In this document: piece by piece, positions 44,914 through 53,747 of the stretch
Numbering within the stretch: the stretch's first letter is position 1
Layout of the letters: each line of letters begins with the position of its first letter
NCBI RefSeq assembly: GCF_013520865.1
Contig: NZ_JACDXJ010000002.1
Span: 1-64,000 of the forward strand
From: Microvirga mediterraneensis
GTDB lineage: Bacteria > Pseudomonadota > Alphaproteobacteria > Rhizobiales > Beijerinckiaceae
Reading direction: 5' to 3'
DNA length: 64,000 bases
Position numbers and translations under genes: made by a program
The notes under the pieces: model-generated
The model's input: the letters and a program-made list of their open reading frames with translations, nothing else
The model's database searches: none
Told to the model about the DNA's origin: nothing

Positions 44914-46239
44914 TCAGTGCTCGCGGAAGGCGCGGGCGATCTGCTCCTGCATGGGCTTGAAGAAGTATTCAAACGGCGTGCGCTCATTGACTTCGACGAA
45001 GACCTCGGCCTGCATGCCTGCAATTAATTTCAGGTTTTCCAGCTTCTTGAGTTCTTGCTGCGGCAGCTCGATGCGGATCGTGTAGAAGGTCGCGCCGGTC
45101 TGCTGATCCCGCGACACGTCGGCTGAAACCCGGCTCACGGAGCCTATCAGATCCGGGGTCGTGCGCGCATTGGAAGCGTTGACCTTCACCGTCGCCTTCT
45201 GACCGATCTTCACCTGATCGATCTCGTTCGGGAGCACCTTGGCTTCGAGCTCGAGCTTGTCGTTGACCGGAACGATGTTCATCACCGGCTCGGCCGGCGA
45301 GATCACGCCGCCAATGGTGTGGACGTTGAGCTGATGGACGTAACCGTCGCTGGGAGCGCGGATGTCGATGCGCTTGAGCTGGTCCTCGGCGGCCACGCGG
45401 CGCTCGGTGTATTCCGCGACCTTGCCCTGAATCTCGCGCAGTTCCTGAACGGCTTCGGCCAGCATCTGCTCGTCGATCTGGATGATCTGGAACTCGGTTT
45501 CGGCGATGCGGCTCTCAGCCTGGGCGACCGCCGCGATGAGCTGGCCACGCTGACCTTCGATGCTGGCAGCATCGCGCTCGAGGGCATTCAAACGCGGAAG
45601 CTGCACCAGGTTCTTCTGGTAGAGGTCACGCACGCCCTTCAGCTCGTCCACGATCAGCTCGGCCTCGCGGGCCTTCGCCGCCTGCTGCGCCCTCAGGCCC
45701 CGGATTTCGTCCTGGGACTGGGTGATGCGCTTCTTGAGCTGATCCTTCTGCGCGTCGCGGGAGGCGCGGCGGGCGGTGAACAGCGTGTGCTCGGAGGACA
45801 TGATCTTCTGAACCGCCGGGTCGTTGAGACGGCTGGCGAATTCCGGAGGCATCTGCACCTCAGCAGCCCCGTCGCGCTCTGCCTCCAGGCGGGCCTGGCG
45901 ACCGATATATTCATCGAGCTGCTTCGACACGACCTGCATGTTGGCGCGGGTCACCGTCTCGTCGAGGCGGACCAGAAGATCGCCCTGGGAAACGCGGTCA
46001 CCCTCCTTGACCTTCAGCTCACCGACGATGCCGCCGGTGGAGTGCTGCACCTTCTTGACGCTGGTGTCGACCACGAACTGTCCGCCGGCCACGACGGCGC
46101 CGGACAGGGTCGATGTCGCCGCCCACAGGCCGATGGTGCCGCCGAACAGGGCGATCATGCTCGCCCCCGCAATGGCCGACTGACGCAGGATCCGCTGATG
46201 GACGGAGGGTTTCTTCTCGGGAGCTTGAACGATCAACAT
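44914..46239 (-). CDS. HlyD/PrtE-family type I secretion membrane-fusion protein
   Basis: 441 aa. One N-terminal helix (GASMIALFGGTIGLWAATSTL), lipoyl-like half (VQHSTGGIVGELKVKEGDRVSQGD), a long coiled coil (about 95-270), second half (RIDIRAPSDGYVHQLNVHTIGG) and a C-terminal beta domain. It links the inner-membrane ABC exporter with the outer-membrane channel. Its partner ABC gene survives only as a 3' tail directly upstream, so export is unlikely unless partners are elsewhere. Confidence 0.9.
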   Translation of the reverse strand: MLIVQAPEKKPSVHQRILRQSAIAGASMIALFGGTIGLWAATSTLSGAVVAGGQFVVDTSVKKVQHSTGGIVGELKVKEGDRVSQGDLLVRLDETVTRANMQVVSKQLDEYIGRQARLEAERDGAAEVQMPPEFASRLNDPAVQKIMSSEHTLFTARRASRDAQKDQLKKRITQSQDEIRGLRAQQAAKAREAELIVDELKGVRDLYQKNLVQLPRLNALERDAASIEGQRGQLIAAVAQAESRIAETEFQIIQIDEQMLAEAVQELREIQGKVAEYTERRVAAEDQLKRIDIRAPSDGYVHQLNVHTIGGVISPAEPVMNIVPVNDKLELEAKVLPNEIDQVKIGQKATVKVNASNARTTPDLIGSVSRVSADVSRDQQTGATFYTIRIELPQQELKKLENLKLIAGMQAEVFVEVNERTPFEYFFKPMQEQIARAFREH

Positions 46240-46370
46240 TTAACCAACCTCTCGCAGGTTAGCCGCCTGAGCGGCCGGCGCCTGCTGCGGGCGCACCGGT
46301 GCCGGCGCCGCATTGCGTTTCATGACGGATTGCAGGACCTCGTCGCGCCAACATTTGTCCCGTGCGTCGG
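46240..46370 (-). pseudogene. 3' tail of a type I secretion ABC transporter
   Basis: Minus strand: DKCWRDEVLQSVMKRN, then a Pro/Ala-rich end (APAPVRPQQ...NLREVG) with TAA directly before the HlyD ATG. This is how PrtD-type ABC genes end next to hlyD. Upstream of about 46370 the frame joins unrelated sequence, so the transporter body was lost by rearrangement. Confidence 0.6.
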
Positions 46371-46598
46371 TCCCCCTGCGGCTTTGATTTCTTCCGCCAG
46401 CGTTGGGACGTTGCGGATGAGTTCCTCGCGGCCACCAAGCCCTTCTTGAAGGATAGCAGCGCCACCGGGCGTATGCAGATCTACGACCGAGCAATCTTGG
46501 CGGGAGCTCAGACGCGGACCGAGCATGGGCTTCTGGTGTTCTCGTAGTGCAGCGGTTGCCTATGCCACAAGGAGCAGGGATTGCTGACGTTGTCGCCA

Positions 46599-47222
46599 TT
46601 ACGATCCCAGCATCGGCTCAATGATTGTTTCAAGCTTTTGGATCGACAGGTTGCCCGGGTGCCGCTGTCCGTTGATGAAGAACGTCGGTGTCGAGTCGAC
46701 CTTGAAGGTATCCGAAGCTAGCTGTTTCACAGCATTCACAGCGCTCAGCAGCTTCTGGTCGCGAAGGCAGGACTCAAATCGCTCCTTTGAGAAGCCAGCT
46801 TGGCGCATCATTTGCTGGAGTGCGTCAAGAGGTTTATCGACATATGCCCAGGCGCGTTGCTGCTCAAACAGAAACTCTGTGATGGGATAGTACTTGCTGT
46901 TGCCATCACAGCGGGCCAGCATGAACCCGGCTGTGGCCAGTGGGTCGAGGGGGAACTCACGCAGAATGAAGCGCACCTTCCCTGTATCGATATAGCGCTT
47001 CTTGAGTTGTGGGTAGGTTTCTTTGTGGAAGGCTCCACAATGGGAGCATGTCAGGGACGCGTATTCGATAATGGTGACCTTGGCTTCCGGCGAACCCAGT
47101 ACCACGTCACCGAGCGGACCTGCTTCAGCCAAGTCCTGGGCATTCACGTTCTGAGCCCAGCTCGGCGGCGCAACAAGCATTCCTACTGCCGCGAGCTGAA
47201 GCGCCTTGCGCCGCGTGATCAT
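46599..47222 (-). CDS. DsbA-family oxidoreductase, paralogue of 37909
   Basis: 207 aa. Tat/Sec-like signal (MITRRKALQLAAVGMLVAPPSWA), VTIIEYASLTCSHCGAFHKETYP (CSHC near residue 59), GKVRFILREFPLDPLATAGF and DSTPTFFINGQRH. The start at 47222 has GGAG upstream; a GTG at 47252 is less likely. Preceded by MerR-type site 5. Together with 37909 it forms a pair of metal-responsive DsbA paralogues. Confidence 0.9.
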   Translation of the reverse strand: MITRRKALQLAAVGMLVAPPSWAQNVNAQDLAEAGPLGDVVLGSPEAKVTIIEYASLTCSHCGAFHKETYPQLKKRYIDTGKVRFILREFPLDPLATAGFMLARCDGNSKYYPITEFLFEQQRAWAYVDKPLDALQQMMRQAGFSKERFESCLRDQKLLSAVNAVKQLASDTFKVDSTPTFFINGQRHPGNLSIQKLETIIEPMLGS

Positions 47223-47341
47223 TTTAGTGACTCCATTTAGACTATCGGGCACAGCAGGCCCTCAGACCTCGATTGCGGGTGGTTGATCATCACCATGTTC
47301 TCAGGATCCGCATTGCTCTAGGCCAGGGCTAGACGAATCAA

Positions 47342-47372
47342 AGATAGACGCTCAGGTGGCTAGAGGTTCAAG
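47342..47372 (-). promoter_or_regulatory. MerR-type operator/promoter, site 5
   Basis: Minus strand: -35 TTGAAC (47372-47367), 19-bp spacer with half-dyad CCTC-tagccacct-GAG, -10 TATCTT (47347-47342). Drives the DsbA paralogue. Confidence 0.8.
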
Positions 47373-47585
47373 GGGGTGACGAGGAAAAATTGACACAGAT
47401 GTCCAACGGATCCCCACTAGCCACCGACGGGACTTGAGCTGAGAGACCCCCTCTGTTCAGGAATAATCGAGCCCTGCACCGCTGAAACAGTACCATGACC
47501 GGGACCATGGAAGGCGCTGCTCAAGCGATTGGCCGGCGCCTTTTGCGGCTGCTTTGCAGAGATCCAGCCGTAGGGACTTGCTAAC

Positions 47586-47870
47586 TCATGGAATTGCCAT
47601 TCCGGTTGAAATGACGCCAAGAAGGGTGCCTGTCAGGTATGGGAGAAGGATGGCAAGTGCCAGCCAGACTACTGAAATCTTCTGGGAACCCTCGTGTTTG
47701 GAGCCGCGGCGGCCCGGTCGATTGCGCCAGCTTGCTCGCCTAGCGCCAGCCACAAAGGTTAGCAGAGCCAGCAAAGTGATGAGGTTCTTTCGTTTAAGGC
47801 CTCGTAGCAGATCTTCCGAAGGCAGGCCGCAATCTCGAGCCTGTGGCTTGCCATGATGATCGTCTGCCAA
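47586..47870 (-). CDS. Doubtful small membrane protein, relative of 53538
   Basis: Up to 94 aa from a TTG start. Residues 17-42 (LPSEDLLRGLKRKNLITLLA and LLTFVAG) match the product of 53538 (GPSEEFLRARRRKNLIILGV and LLAFVAG); after that the two diverge and this one continues with a basic stretch and a second helix (VVWLALAILLPYLTGTLLGV). It lacks a good RBS and abuts the broken IHF gene, so it may be a recombined or decaying copy. Confidence 0.35.
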   Translation of the reverse strand: MADDHHGKPQARDCGLPSEDLLRGLKRKNLITLLALLTFVAGARRASWRNRPGRRGSKHEGSQKISVVWLALAILLPYLTGTLLGVISTGMAIP

Positions 47871-47874
47871 GGGC

Positions 47875-47997
47875 TAAAGCCCTCGACAGTGCTTTGGCGC
47901 ACGATGAAGGCGCCAAACCCAGAGAGTTTCACAGTGTCACCCTGTGCCAAGCGACCACAGCCTCGCTCAAATCCACTCTTGTTTTAGCGACCATCAT
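47875..47997 (-). pseudogene. IHF-alpha remnant, internally deleted
   Basis: Minus strand from ATG 47997: VAKTRVDLSEAVV (IHF-alpha N-terminus), then after a frame change LAQGDTVKLSGFGAFIVRQST (the mid beta-arm region GETVKLSSFGSFxVR). About 30 residues between the two parts are missing and the DNA-binding arm and C-terminal helix are gone. RBS GGAAG remains. A non-functional relic of a nucleoid protein gene, perhaps from a plasmid or phage backbone. Confidence 0.65.
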
Positions 47998-48000
47998 CTT

Positions 48001-48414
48001 CCTTCCAGTAGGAGAAGCGCCCCAGCCGCCAGCCGAAGCGTTTTTCCAGGAACCAAGGAGCAAATACTCGCAGCTTTCCATTTCTGGACTCCGGCAGAGT
48101 GTCTGATTTACGGAGTGGTATCCGCATCTTGAACAGCACGGGGGCAATGCTATTGGCATAGATGTGTTGATTCCCTCGGCGTCCAAAACTCCATAAAATG
48201 TTAGGTGTATGATGATCTTGCGAAGCCTGTTCCTTCTAGGCAGCAGGCAGATTTCCTGGATTGGCGGATGTTCCCTTTCCTCAACTTTGAGGTGGCTGGT
48301 GGCAGGAGCCTCTTTCTTTGCTCAATCATCACGTCAGGGCTCGACCCGGAGGATGCGCATCCTCCCTACTAACCTCCTACGGAGCCATAGGCTCCGCTCC
48401 AGCCTGGGGCAGAG
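48001..48414. other. Gap without convincing gene
   Basis: About 410 bp upstream of the IHF remnant. Short frames only, no motif recognised. Confidence 0.45.
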
Positions 48415-49455
48415 CTACTTGGTCTCCGAGCTGCTGTCGCGATCGGAGCGCGGCACGGCTCCGAAGCACGCCCGGGCAACATGATTAATCTGGCCCTGCT
48501 GATCCGGTGTGAGTTGAGGGCTCTCGGCAATTTGCCAGAGCCCAGCCCTCCTGAGCTCCCGCGCCGAGCAGTCACAGGCCGATTGACAAACTACCTCCCT
48601 CTCTCCGGTGCGGGTGCAACTGGCGCGGCATGCCTGAAGGAAGCGTGCATCTTGATTGGCAACCCGCGAGGGCCACAGCCATGCCACCGGGTAAAGGGCT
48701 CCCAGCAGAATCGGCTGATGAACAAGGTAGATGACTAGGCTCCACCGCCCAGCCGTTACGAGCACCCGGGCCATTCCACCCTGCGGCTGCCAGCTAAGTT
48801 TCGCGGCTATGGCAGGACAAAGCAGGGCACGTCCGACGCCCATCCCCAGGAGCACCAGCCCAAACCAGGGGAACAAGGGCTCGAAATCGTTGGACGGCGG
48901 CACCGATGTGCCAAGACCGATCCAGGCCAGCCAGCGCTTGTTGAACGCAGGGGACTGGACAAGATCTGGAAGAATGAAAACCGCGGCGGCCGCAGCGAGG
49001 AGCAGCCAAGTCGGAGCGCGAAGGAAAGGCAATGCCACGATGCTGAACAACGCTATGGCATGGAGGATGCCGAAGTAGATGAAGGCCTGAGGGAAGATCA
49101 GGACGGTCGTGGCCGTGATTGCTGCCGCAGCGATGGTGAGAATGCCGATGCGCTTCCAGAATGGCTGCCACCGGATGCCCTGATGGTGGCCGAGGACAAG
49201 GTTGATGCCGACAAGGCCTACGAAAGTCCCGGCCAGCACGCGGGCAAACATGGACCAAGCGGGATCTCGGCCGACGTCTAGCCCGACGAAGCCGAGAAAA
49301 CTAAGATCCCACGCAAGGTGGTAGACAACGACGCCGATAATCGCGAGGCCACGGATCAAATCGACGAGCACGAGGCGACCGGCGGTCTTGCCCGAGATTT
49401 GATGATCCCCAATCACACGCATCCACTTCTCCCGGTTTCGTGACGATTCCTCCAT
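48415..49455 (-). CDS. DUF1624 (heparan-alpha-glucosaminide N-acetyltransferase-like) membrane protein
   Basis: 346 aa, about 8 helices. VDLIRGLAIIGVVVYHLAWDLSFLG is the N-terminal signature of the DUF1624/OpgC-HGSNAT acyltransferase group (RGxAixxmxxxH). The C-terminal 70 residues form a Cys-rich extension (QACRASCTRTGEREVVCQSA and CDCSARELRR), as in many alphaproteobacterial members. It may acetylate envelope sugars; substrate unknown. Confidence 0.8.
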   Translation of the reverse strand: MEESSRNREKWMRVIGDHQISGKTAGRLVLVDLIRGLAIIGVVVYHLAWDLSFLGFVGLDVGRDPAWSMFARVLAGTFVGLVGINLVLGHHQGIRWQPFWKRIGILTIAAAAITATTVLIFPQAFIYFGILHAIALFSIVALPFLRAPTWLLLAAAAAVFILPDLVQSPAFNKRWLAWIGLGTSVPPSNDFEPLFPWFGLVLLGMGVGRALLCPAIAAKLSWQPQGGMARVLVTAGRWSLVIYLVHQPILLGALYPVAWLWPSRVANQDARFLQACRASCTRTGEREVVCQSACDCSARELRRAGLWQIAESPQLTPDQQGQINHVARACFGAVPRSDRDSSSETK

Positions 49456-49607
49456 CCTGAAGGTCAGCAAGGTGTGCTCCGAGTGGCCTTACTCGGATCT
49501 ATGCCGGCTGGCGAATTCGTCGGCGACAAACGTGTGCGGCAGGCGGCCTCTGGAAGATCTTCATTGAGGCGAGCGAACCTACAAGGAGCTTCTGCGCCAG
49601 GGTGCTG

Positions 49608-51241
49608 TCATGCCAGACGGCTTGGACGGAGACCACCGCTCCGTTCAAGGAGCGATCGCGCCAAGGCGCTGATATGACCATCAATGCGCTTCAAGTCGCG
49701 CACAACATCGAGCTGGAAGGTACTGACGTCACCTGATATTTGGCCCGCCCGTAGCTGTTCAAAGTGTCGTAGAGTGAGCGTCCGCTCAAGCTCCCGAAGC
49801 TGATCCTTTTCGGCCACAAGCCGTCGAGCGGCCCCAACGTCTTGGATCGTCAGAACAGAGACCGCCAAATGAAGATGATCAAGCAGTTTCTCATGCATTT
49901 GGGTGATCTCGATCAAAGCCCCTTCCGGAAGCCATAGCTGGTTCTTGATCCTCTTCGCAGCCAGCTCCGCCAGGTTTTTGTTGATAATATCGCCAATATG
50001 TTCAAGATTAATCGCGAATATCAGGATGTCGGACAGTCGCCTGGTTTCGTCCTCGCTGAGAGCCGTAGGATTGATCGCGCTTAAGTAGCGGTCAATTGCA
50101 CCGTGGAGGCTGTCGACCACTTCCTCTGTGTTCTTGACCGACGAGACACAGGCGAGGTCACCTTCCTTGAAAAGGTGTTGTGACGACTTTATCATGGTCC
50201 CGACTACATCCGCTAGATGTACTACTTCGCGAACCGTATTAGCCAGGGCCAACGCCGGCGTATTGAGAACTTCCGTATCAAGGTACTGCGGCCCCCTGCC
50301 GCTGGCTTCCTGACGCGATCCGGAAAGAGCTTTTGAATAGACACGGCAAGCCACGGAAGCAGCAGAATAGAAGCCACTGCGACGAAGATGTTGAAGAAGG
50401 TGTGAAAGTTCGCAATGAGCCGAGCTGGTTGTGCTTCCAGTCCACTCAACGCCAGAGTGACGGGGTCGATTAATGGAAGAGCGACGGCGCTGCCGAAAAG
50501 GCAGAGGCCCAAGTTCCCTATCGAGAGCCGACGCCTAGAAGGGTCGCGATCGGTTCCGAGACGAAGGACATTCGAGGCTGCCCCAATGTTCGCGCCCAGC
50601 ACCATCGCCAAAGCTGAGCCACCGGTGATCACCCCTGCAGTGGTGAGTGACATGATCAGGTACAGAGTCGCCACGCTGGAATGAACCAGCCACGCAAATA
50701 CCCCAGTCAAGACGACAAGCAGTGCCCGGTTCGACGAGGCAAACACGTTCTTCAGGAGCAAAGTTAGCTCAGAAGGTGCCATCGTCCCGGCTAATAGTTT
50801 TAGAGCCAATAACATAAGACCAAGGCCGATGCTTGCTTGGCCAAGGTCCCGCACGCGGCTCGACGGTCCTCGTCGAACGGCAATGAAGCCGCCGAAAATC
50901 AGGAACGGAAAAGCTGAGAGAACATCTAGTGACACGATCTGCAGGATCAGTGTTGCACCAAAGTTGGCACCGAGCATCACGGCAAGGGCCAATACAAGAT
51001 CGGCCAGGCCGGTCGTCGTGACTGACGCTAACATGAGGGCAATAGCGGTGCTGCTTGGAAGGAGAACTCCCACAGCAGCGCCAGAGGTAAACGCCCAGAG
51101 CCGGTTCTTGAGTCCACTGGTGATCATCCAGCGCACATCACTGCCGAATGCACGCTGCATCCCGACCTTAGCCATGTCGATCCCCCAGAAGAGAAGAGCA
51201 ACTTCACCGAAAATCCGGATTACAGTGGCAATGGTGGGCAT
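49608..51241 (-). pseudogene. Na/Pi-cotransporter II family protein, split by a frameshift
   Basis: Frame one (50222-51241) is the Na/Pi domain: LLFWGIDMAKVGMQRAFGSDVR, LLPSSTAIALMLASVTTTGL (QSS-like repeat), HSSVATLYLIMSLTTAGVI. Frame two (49608-50354) is the PhoU-like half: YLDTEVLNTPALALANTVREVV, IFAINLEHIGDIINKN. The shift falls in or next to a CCCCC run (50292-50296). In homologues the two halves are one polypeptide, so a one-base indel split it. Phase variation or a sequencing error are alternatives to a true mutation. Confidence 0.85.
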
Positions 51242-51583
51242 TCGAGCGTCCGATGTCAGAGAGGCTCAAGCAGAGCCCGATCAAGGCTCGTCAAGAAACG
51301 TCGCCGGCTAACAAAAGGCTTGTGTAGTGATCAGCGAGCGCTTTGTCGAGCCAGCGATAAGCTCGAAGGCGGTCTGGATACGCTTTTGGGCTTCAAGTAG
51401 AGGGCGCAAGTGATCAGAAGCGCGCCAACCTTTCGCCTCATCAATGCGCGGCTCACAGCCCCTATGGTTCTGCCGCATTTGGCTATTTGGATAAGAGACT
51501 GGTCTCGGCCGGATCGCAGATCTTCAACCCAAATTCCGAATATTCAGCCTCACTAAGGACGCTAGCAACATCTGGAGATAGCT
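51242..51583. other. Gap without convincing gene
   Basis: About 340 bp between the Na/Pi gene start and the broken DUF305-like gene. No credible ORF or dyad. Confidence 0.45.
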
Positions 51584-51900
51584 ATGGGAGCCACAACTTT
51601 TTTGTTGGCGGGGATTCTTGCGGCTTTGTCAATTGACGCTGGTCTTGCTCATGCTCAGGTATCTGGCAGGCCATCGTTTAGTCAGGGCCGAACATTGCCA
51701 GCTCCGAGCGCTCAGATGGATAGCGGCGCACTCCAAGCCCAGGGCATAAGCCTCCACTCGACAACGAGTTGTCCCAGCTGTCGCCACGCAGCGATACCTC
51801 GAAGGCATTCGTAGCCTCTAAGGATGCCGTTGCTCGACTAAAGAGTGGTCTCGATGTAGAGCTGACGGGGGAGCCAGCTCAGGCATTATGTGAGGTTGGG
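51584..51900 (+). pseudogene. Broken paralogue of the 41732 DUF305-like gene
   Basis: Signal peptide (TTFLLAGILAALSIDAGLAHA) in frame one to about 51755; then frame two gives DNELSQLSPRSDTSKAFVAS and KDAVARLKSGLDVELTGEPA, matching the 41732 product (DNDMPKLLPRSDVARAVDAY, KAAAEQLKRSLDSDLSGDPD). The remaining helix, with the QYEGMIALAS region, is deleted. Frameshift plus 3' loss. Confidence 0.7.
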
Positions 51901-51903
51901 TTG

Positions 51904-52101
51904 TCATCTCCTCTGCATCTGCCGCCCGTGCTCCGTCGCTGATGGCTTACGCACATTTGGCAGCGTAAGCCTCGAGAAGTGCCGCAAGTGAAGGCCCATA
52001 TAGGTTGCCAGAGCAAGCCGGCGGCGCCGATGGCGGTAATACAGCAGCAATCCTCCAGCGACAGCGCTGCCTATGGCAGCTCCAAGGGCGCTTTTGACCA
52101 C
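51904..52101 (-). CDS. Possible glycine-zipper small membrane protein
   Basis: 65 aa with one helix (ALGAAIGSAVAGGLLLYYRH) and a basic tail. No RBS identified and no family recognised. Low certainty. Confidence 0.25.
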   Translation of the reverse strand: MVKSALGAAIGSAVAGGLLLYYRHRRRRLALATYMGLHLRHFSRLTLPNVRKPSATEHGRQMQRR

Positions 52102-52193
52102 CGACGCCCAGTCCGCACGAGCTATAGCCTACCACCACTCCCATTATGATCAAAGGCTGAGTATGCGCGTCCCATCTTACCCTGAGCCACGGG

Positions 52194-52994
52194 TCAGCGG
52201 ATCCCCTCGAAGAGACGGTTCCAGCGGATCTTCTGCGGCCATTCCCACGGACGCCACAGGGATGCGCTCTCGTCGATCGAGAAGAAGATGATTTCGGCGC
52301 GTCCGACCAGGTTCTCGAAAGGCACCTGACCGACGCTGGCCTCGTCACGGGAATCGGTGGAGTTGTCCCGGTTGTCGCCCATCATGAAGAAATGGCCGGG
52401 CTGCACGATGTAGACGTTCGTGTTGTCCCAGTAGCCGCGGTCGCCGTCGCGCTCGATGACGAAGTGGGACACGCCGCCCGGCAGCGTCTCCCGATACTGC
52501 GGAACGCTGATGGTGCGGCCGTACAGGTCAGTGGTCTTGTAGTCCTCCACCCGCTCGCGCTGGACCGGCTGACCGTTGATGTGCAGGACGCCGCTGATCA
52601 CCTGGATCCGGTCGCCGGGCAGGCCGACCACGCGCTTGATGAAGTCTGTCGAATTATCTCTCGGCAGCTTGAACACGACAATCTCGCCCCGCTTCGGCTC
52701 GGAGCCGAAGATGCGGCCGGAGAAGATGCCCGGGCTGAAGGGAATCGAGTGCTTGGAATAGCCGTAGGAATACTTCGAGACGAACAGGTAGTCGCCGATC
52801 AGCAGGGTCGGGATCAGGGAGCCCGACGGGATGTTGAAGGGCTGGAACAGCACGGTGCGGACCACCACCGCGATCAGCAGGGCCTGGACGATGACCTTGA
52901 TCGTTTCCCAGAGGCCGCCTTCATCATTTTTCACGGTGCTACCCACGTATTTGCCGGTTTTGTTGTTCATGTTCGTGGATCTCTGTCGGGGCAT
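52194..52994 (-). CDS. lepB: Signal peptidase I
   Basis: 266 aa. One N-terminal helix (VIVQALLIAVVVRTVLF), catalytic Ser in FNIPSGSLIPTLLIGDYLFV, Lys in DFIKRVVGLPGDRI, and box E GHFFMMGDNRDNSTDSR. Removes secretory signal peptides. Start 52994 (MPRQRST) has GAGGAAG upstream; MNNKTG at 52970 is the alternative. Its codon bias is GC-rich, like a chromosomal copy. It lies downstream of MerR-type site 6, about 420 bp away with a short ORF between. Confidence 0.93.
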   Translation of the reverse strand: MPRQRSTNMNNKTGKYVGSTVKNDEGGLWETIKVIVQALLIAVVVRTVLFQPFNIPSGSLIPTLLIGDYLFVSKYSYGYSKHSIPFSPGIFSGRIFGSEPKRGEIVVFKLPRDNSTDFIKRVVGLPGDRIQVISGVLHINGQPVQRERVEDYKTTDLYGRTISVPQYRETLPGGVSHFVIERDGDRGYWDNTNVYIVQPGHFFMMGDNRDNSTDSRDEASVGQVPFENLVGRAEIIFFSIDESASLWRPWEWPQKIRWNRLFEGIR

Positions 52995-53140
52995 CGCTTC
53001 CTCGTTGAATGCAAATGCAACAATTCCGGTCTCCTCGAAACGAGGGTAGAGGTCCACGGCACGCAAAACTGGAACTGGAAACGTGCACCAGTTCAAACCG
53101 AGAGGGCTCCGGAAGAGTGATCAAGCTGTGCATCTGAGAT

Positions 53141-53368
53141 TCAAACGGCAGTTTGTTCGAAGAGGCGGCTCGTGGTTGCCGCTAAGATATGCGCCCCTTT
53201 GAAAGGTGGAGTGCCCAGATCTGCTTGCGAGCGAATGGTCCGACTTTGAAGACTGCGACATTCGAGGTGGCAGTCGGTTTTACGGTCTAAACGCCAGCTC
53301 ATCATGCGGCCGATGCGGCATGCTGGGCAGAGCATGTCAACACGTGGTTGTCCTGAGCTGTCAGTCAT
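53141..53368 (-). CDS. Possible Cys-rich small protein under MerR-type site 6
   Basis: 75 aa: MLCPACRIGRMMSWRLDRKT with a CPAC knuckle and later CHLEC. It starts 42 bp after the -10 box of site 6 and is followed by lepB. No RBS of quality and no family recognised; real only if the operator has a short-gene target. Confidence 0.35.
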   Translation of the reverse strand: MTDSSGQPRVDMLCPACRIGRMMSWRLDRKTDCHLECRSLQSRTIRSQADLGTPPFKGAHILAATTSRLFEQTAV

Positions 53369-53409
53369 CGTCGAGCTCTATCCTCTGAGCGTTAGCGGCG
53401 AATAGTCCG

Positions 53410-53440
53410 AGGATAGAAGCTCTAGCTACTTTAGGTTCAA
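53410..53440 (-). promoter_or_regulatory. MerR-type operator/promoter, site 6
   Basis: Minus strand: -35 TTGAAC (53440-53435), 19-bp spacer with degenerate dyad CCTA-aagtagcta-GAG, -10 TATCCT (53415-53410). Reads toward the Cys-rich ORF and lepB. Confidence 0.75.
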
Positions 53441-53537
53441 GAGCATATTCTGGGTAAAATCGACACAGGCGTCGGGCAGAGTTGAAGGCAGTCCGAGGGT
53501 ATTGTCTACTTGCTGGCTTTACTACCCGTAGGTTCGG

Positions 53538-53747
53538 CTAGGGAATTGTGCGCGTCTGACGGCTACCTTCCTTGGGAACATGAAAGAAGGTCAGTGTCGT
53601 AACGCCTGCGACGAAAGCGAGCAAAACACCCAAAATTATAAGGTTCTTGCGTCGCCGTGCGCGCAGGAACTCCTCCGACGGTCCGGTGCCGTTCCGAGAT
53701 GGTGATTCAGTTTGGTGGTGATGATTTACCAAAGTCTGCTTGCTCAA
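53538..53747 (-). CDS. Small single-helix membrane protein
   Basis: 69 aa. His/polar N-terminus (NHHHQTESPSRNG), SEEFLRARRRKNL, one helix (IILGVLLAFVAGVTTLTFF) and a short tail. Shares GPSEE/PSED-LLR-RKNLI-FVAG with the doubtful 47586 product. Function unknown; a second family of tiny membrane proteins besides 21776/27954. Confidence 0.6.
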   Translation of the reverse strand: MSKQTLVNHHHQTESPSRNGTGPSEEFLRARRRKNLIILGVLLAFVAGVTTLTFFHVPKEGSRQTRTIP

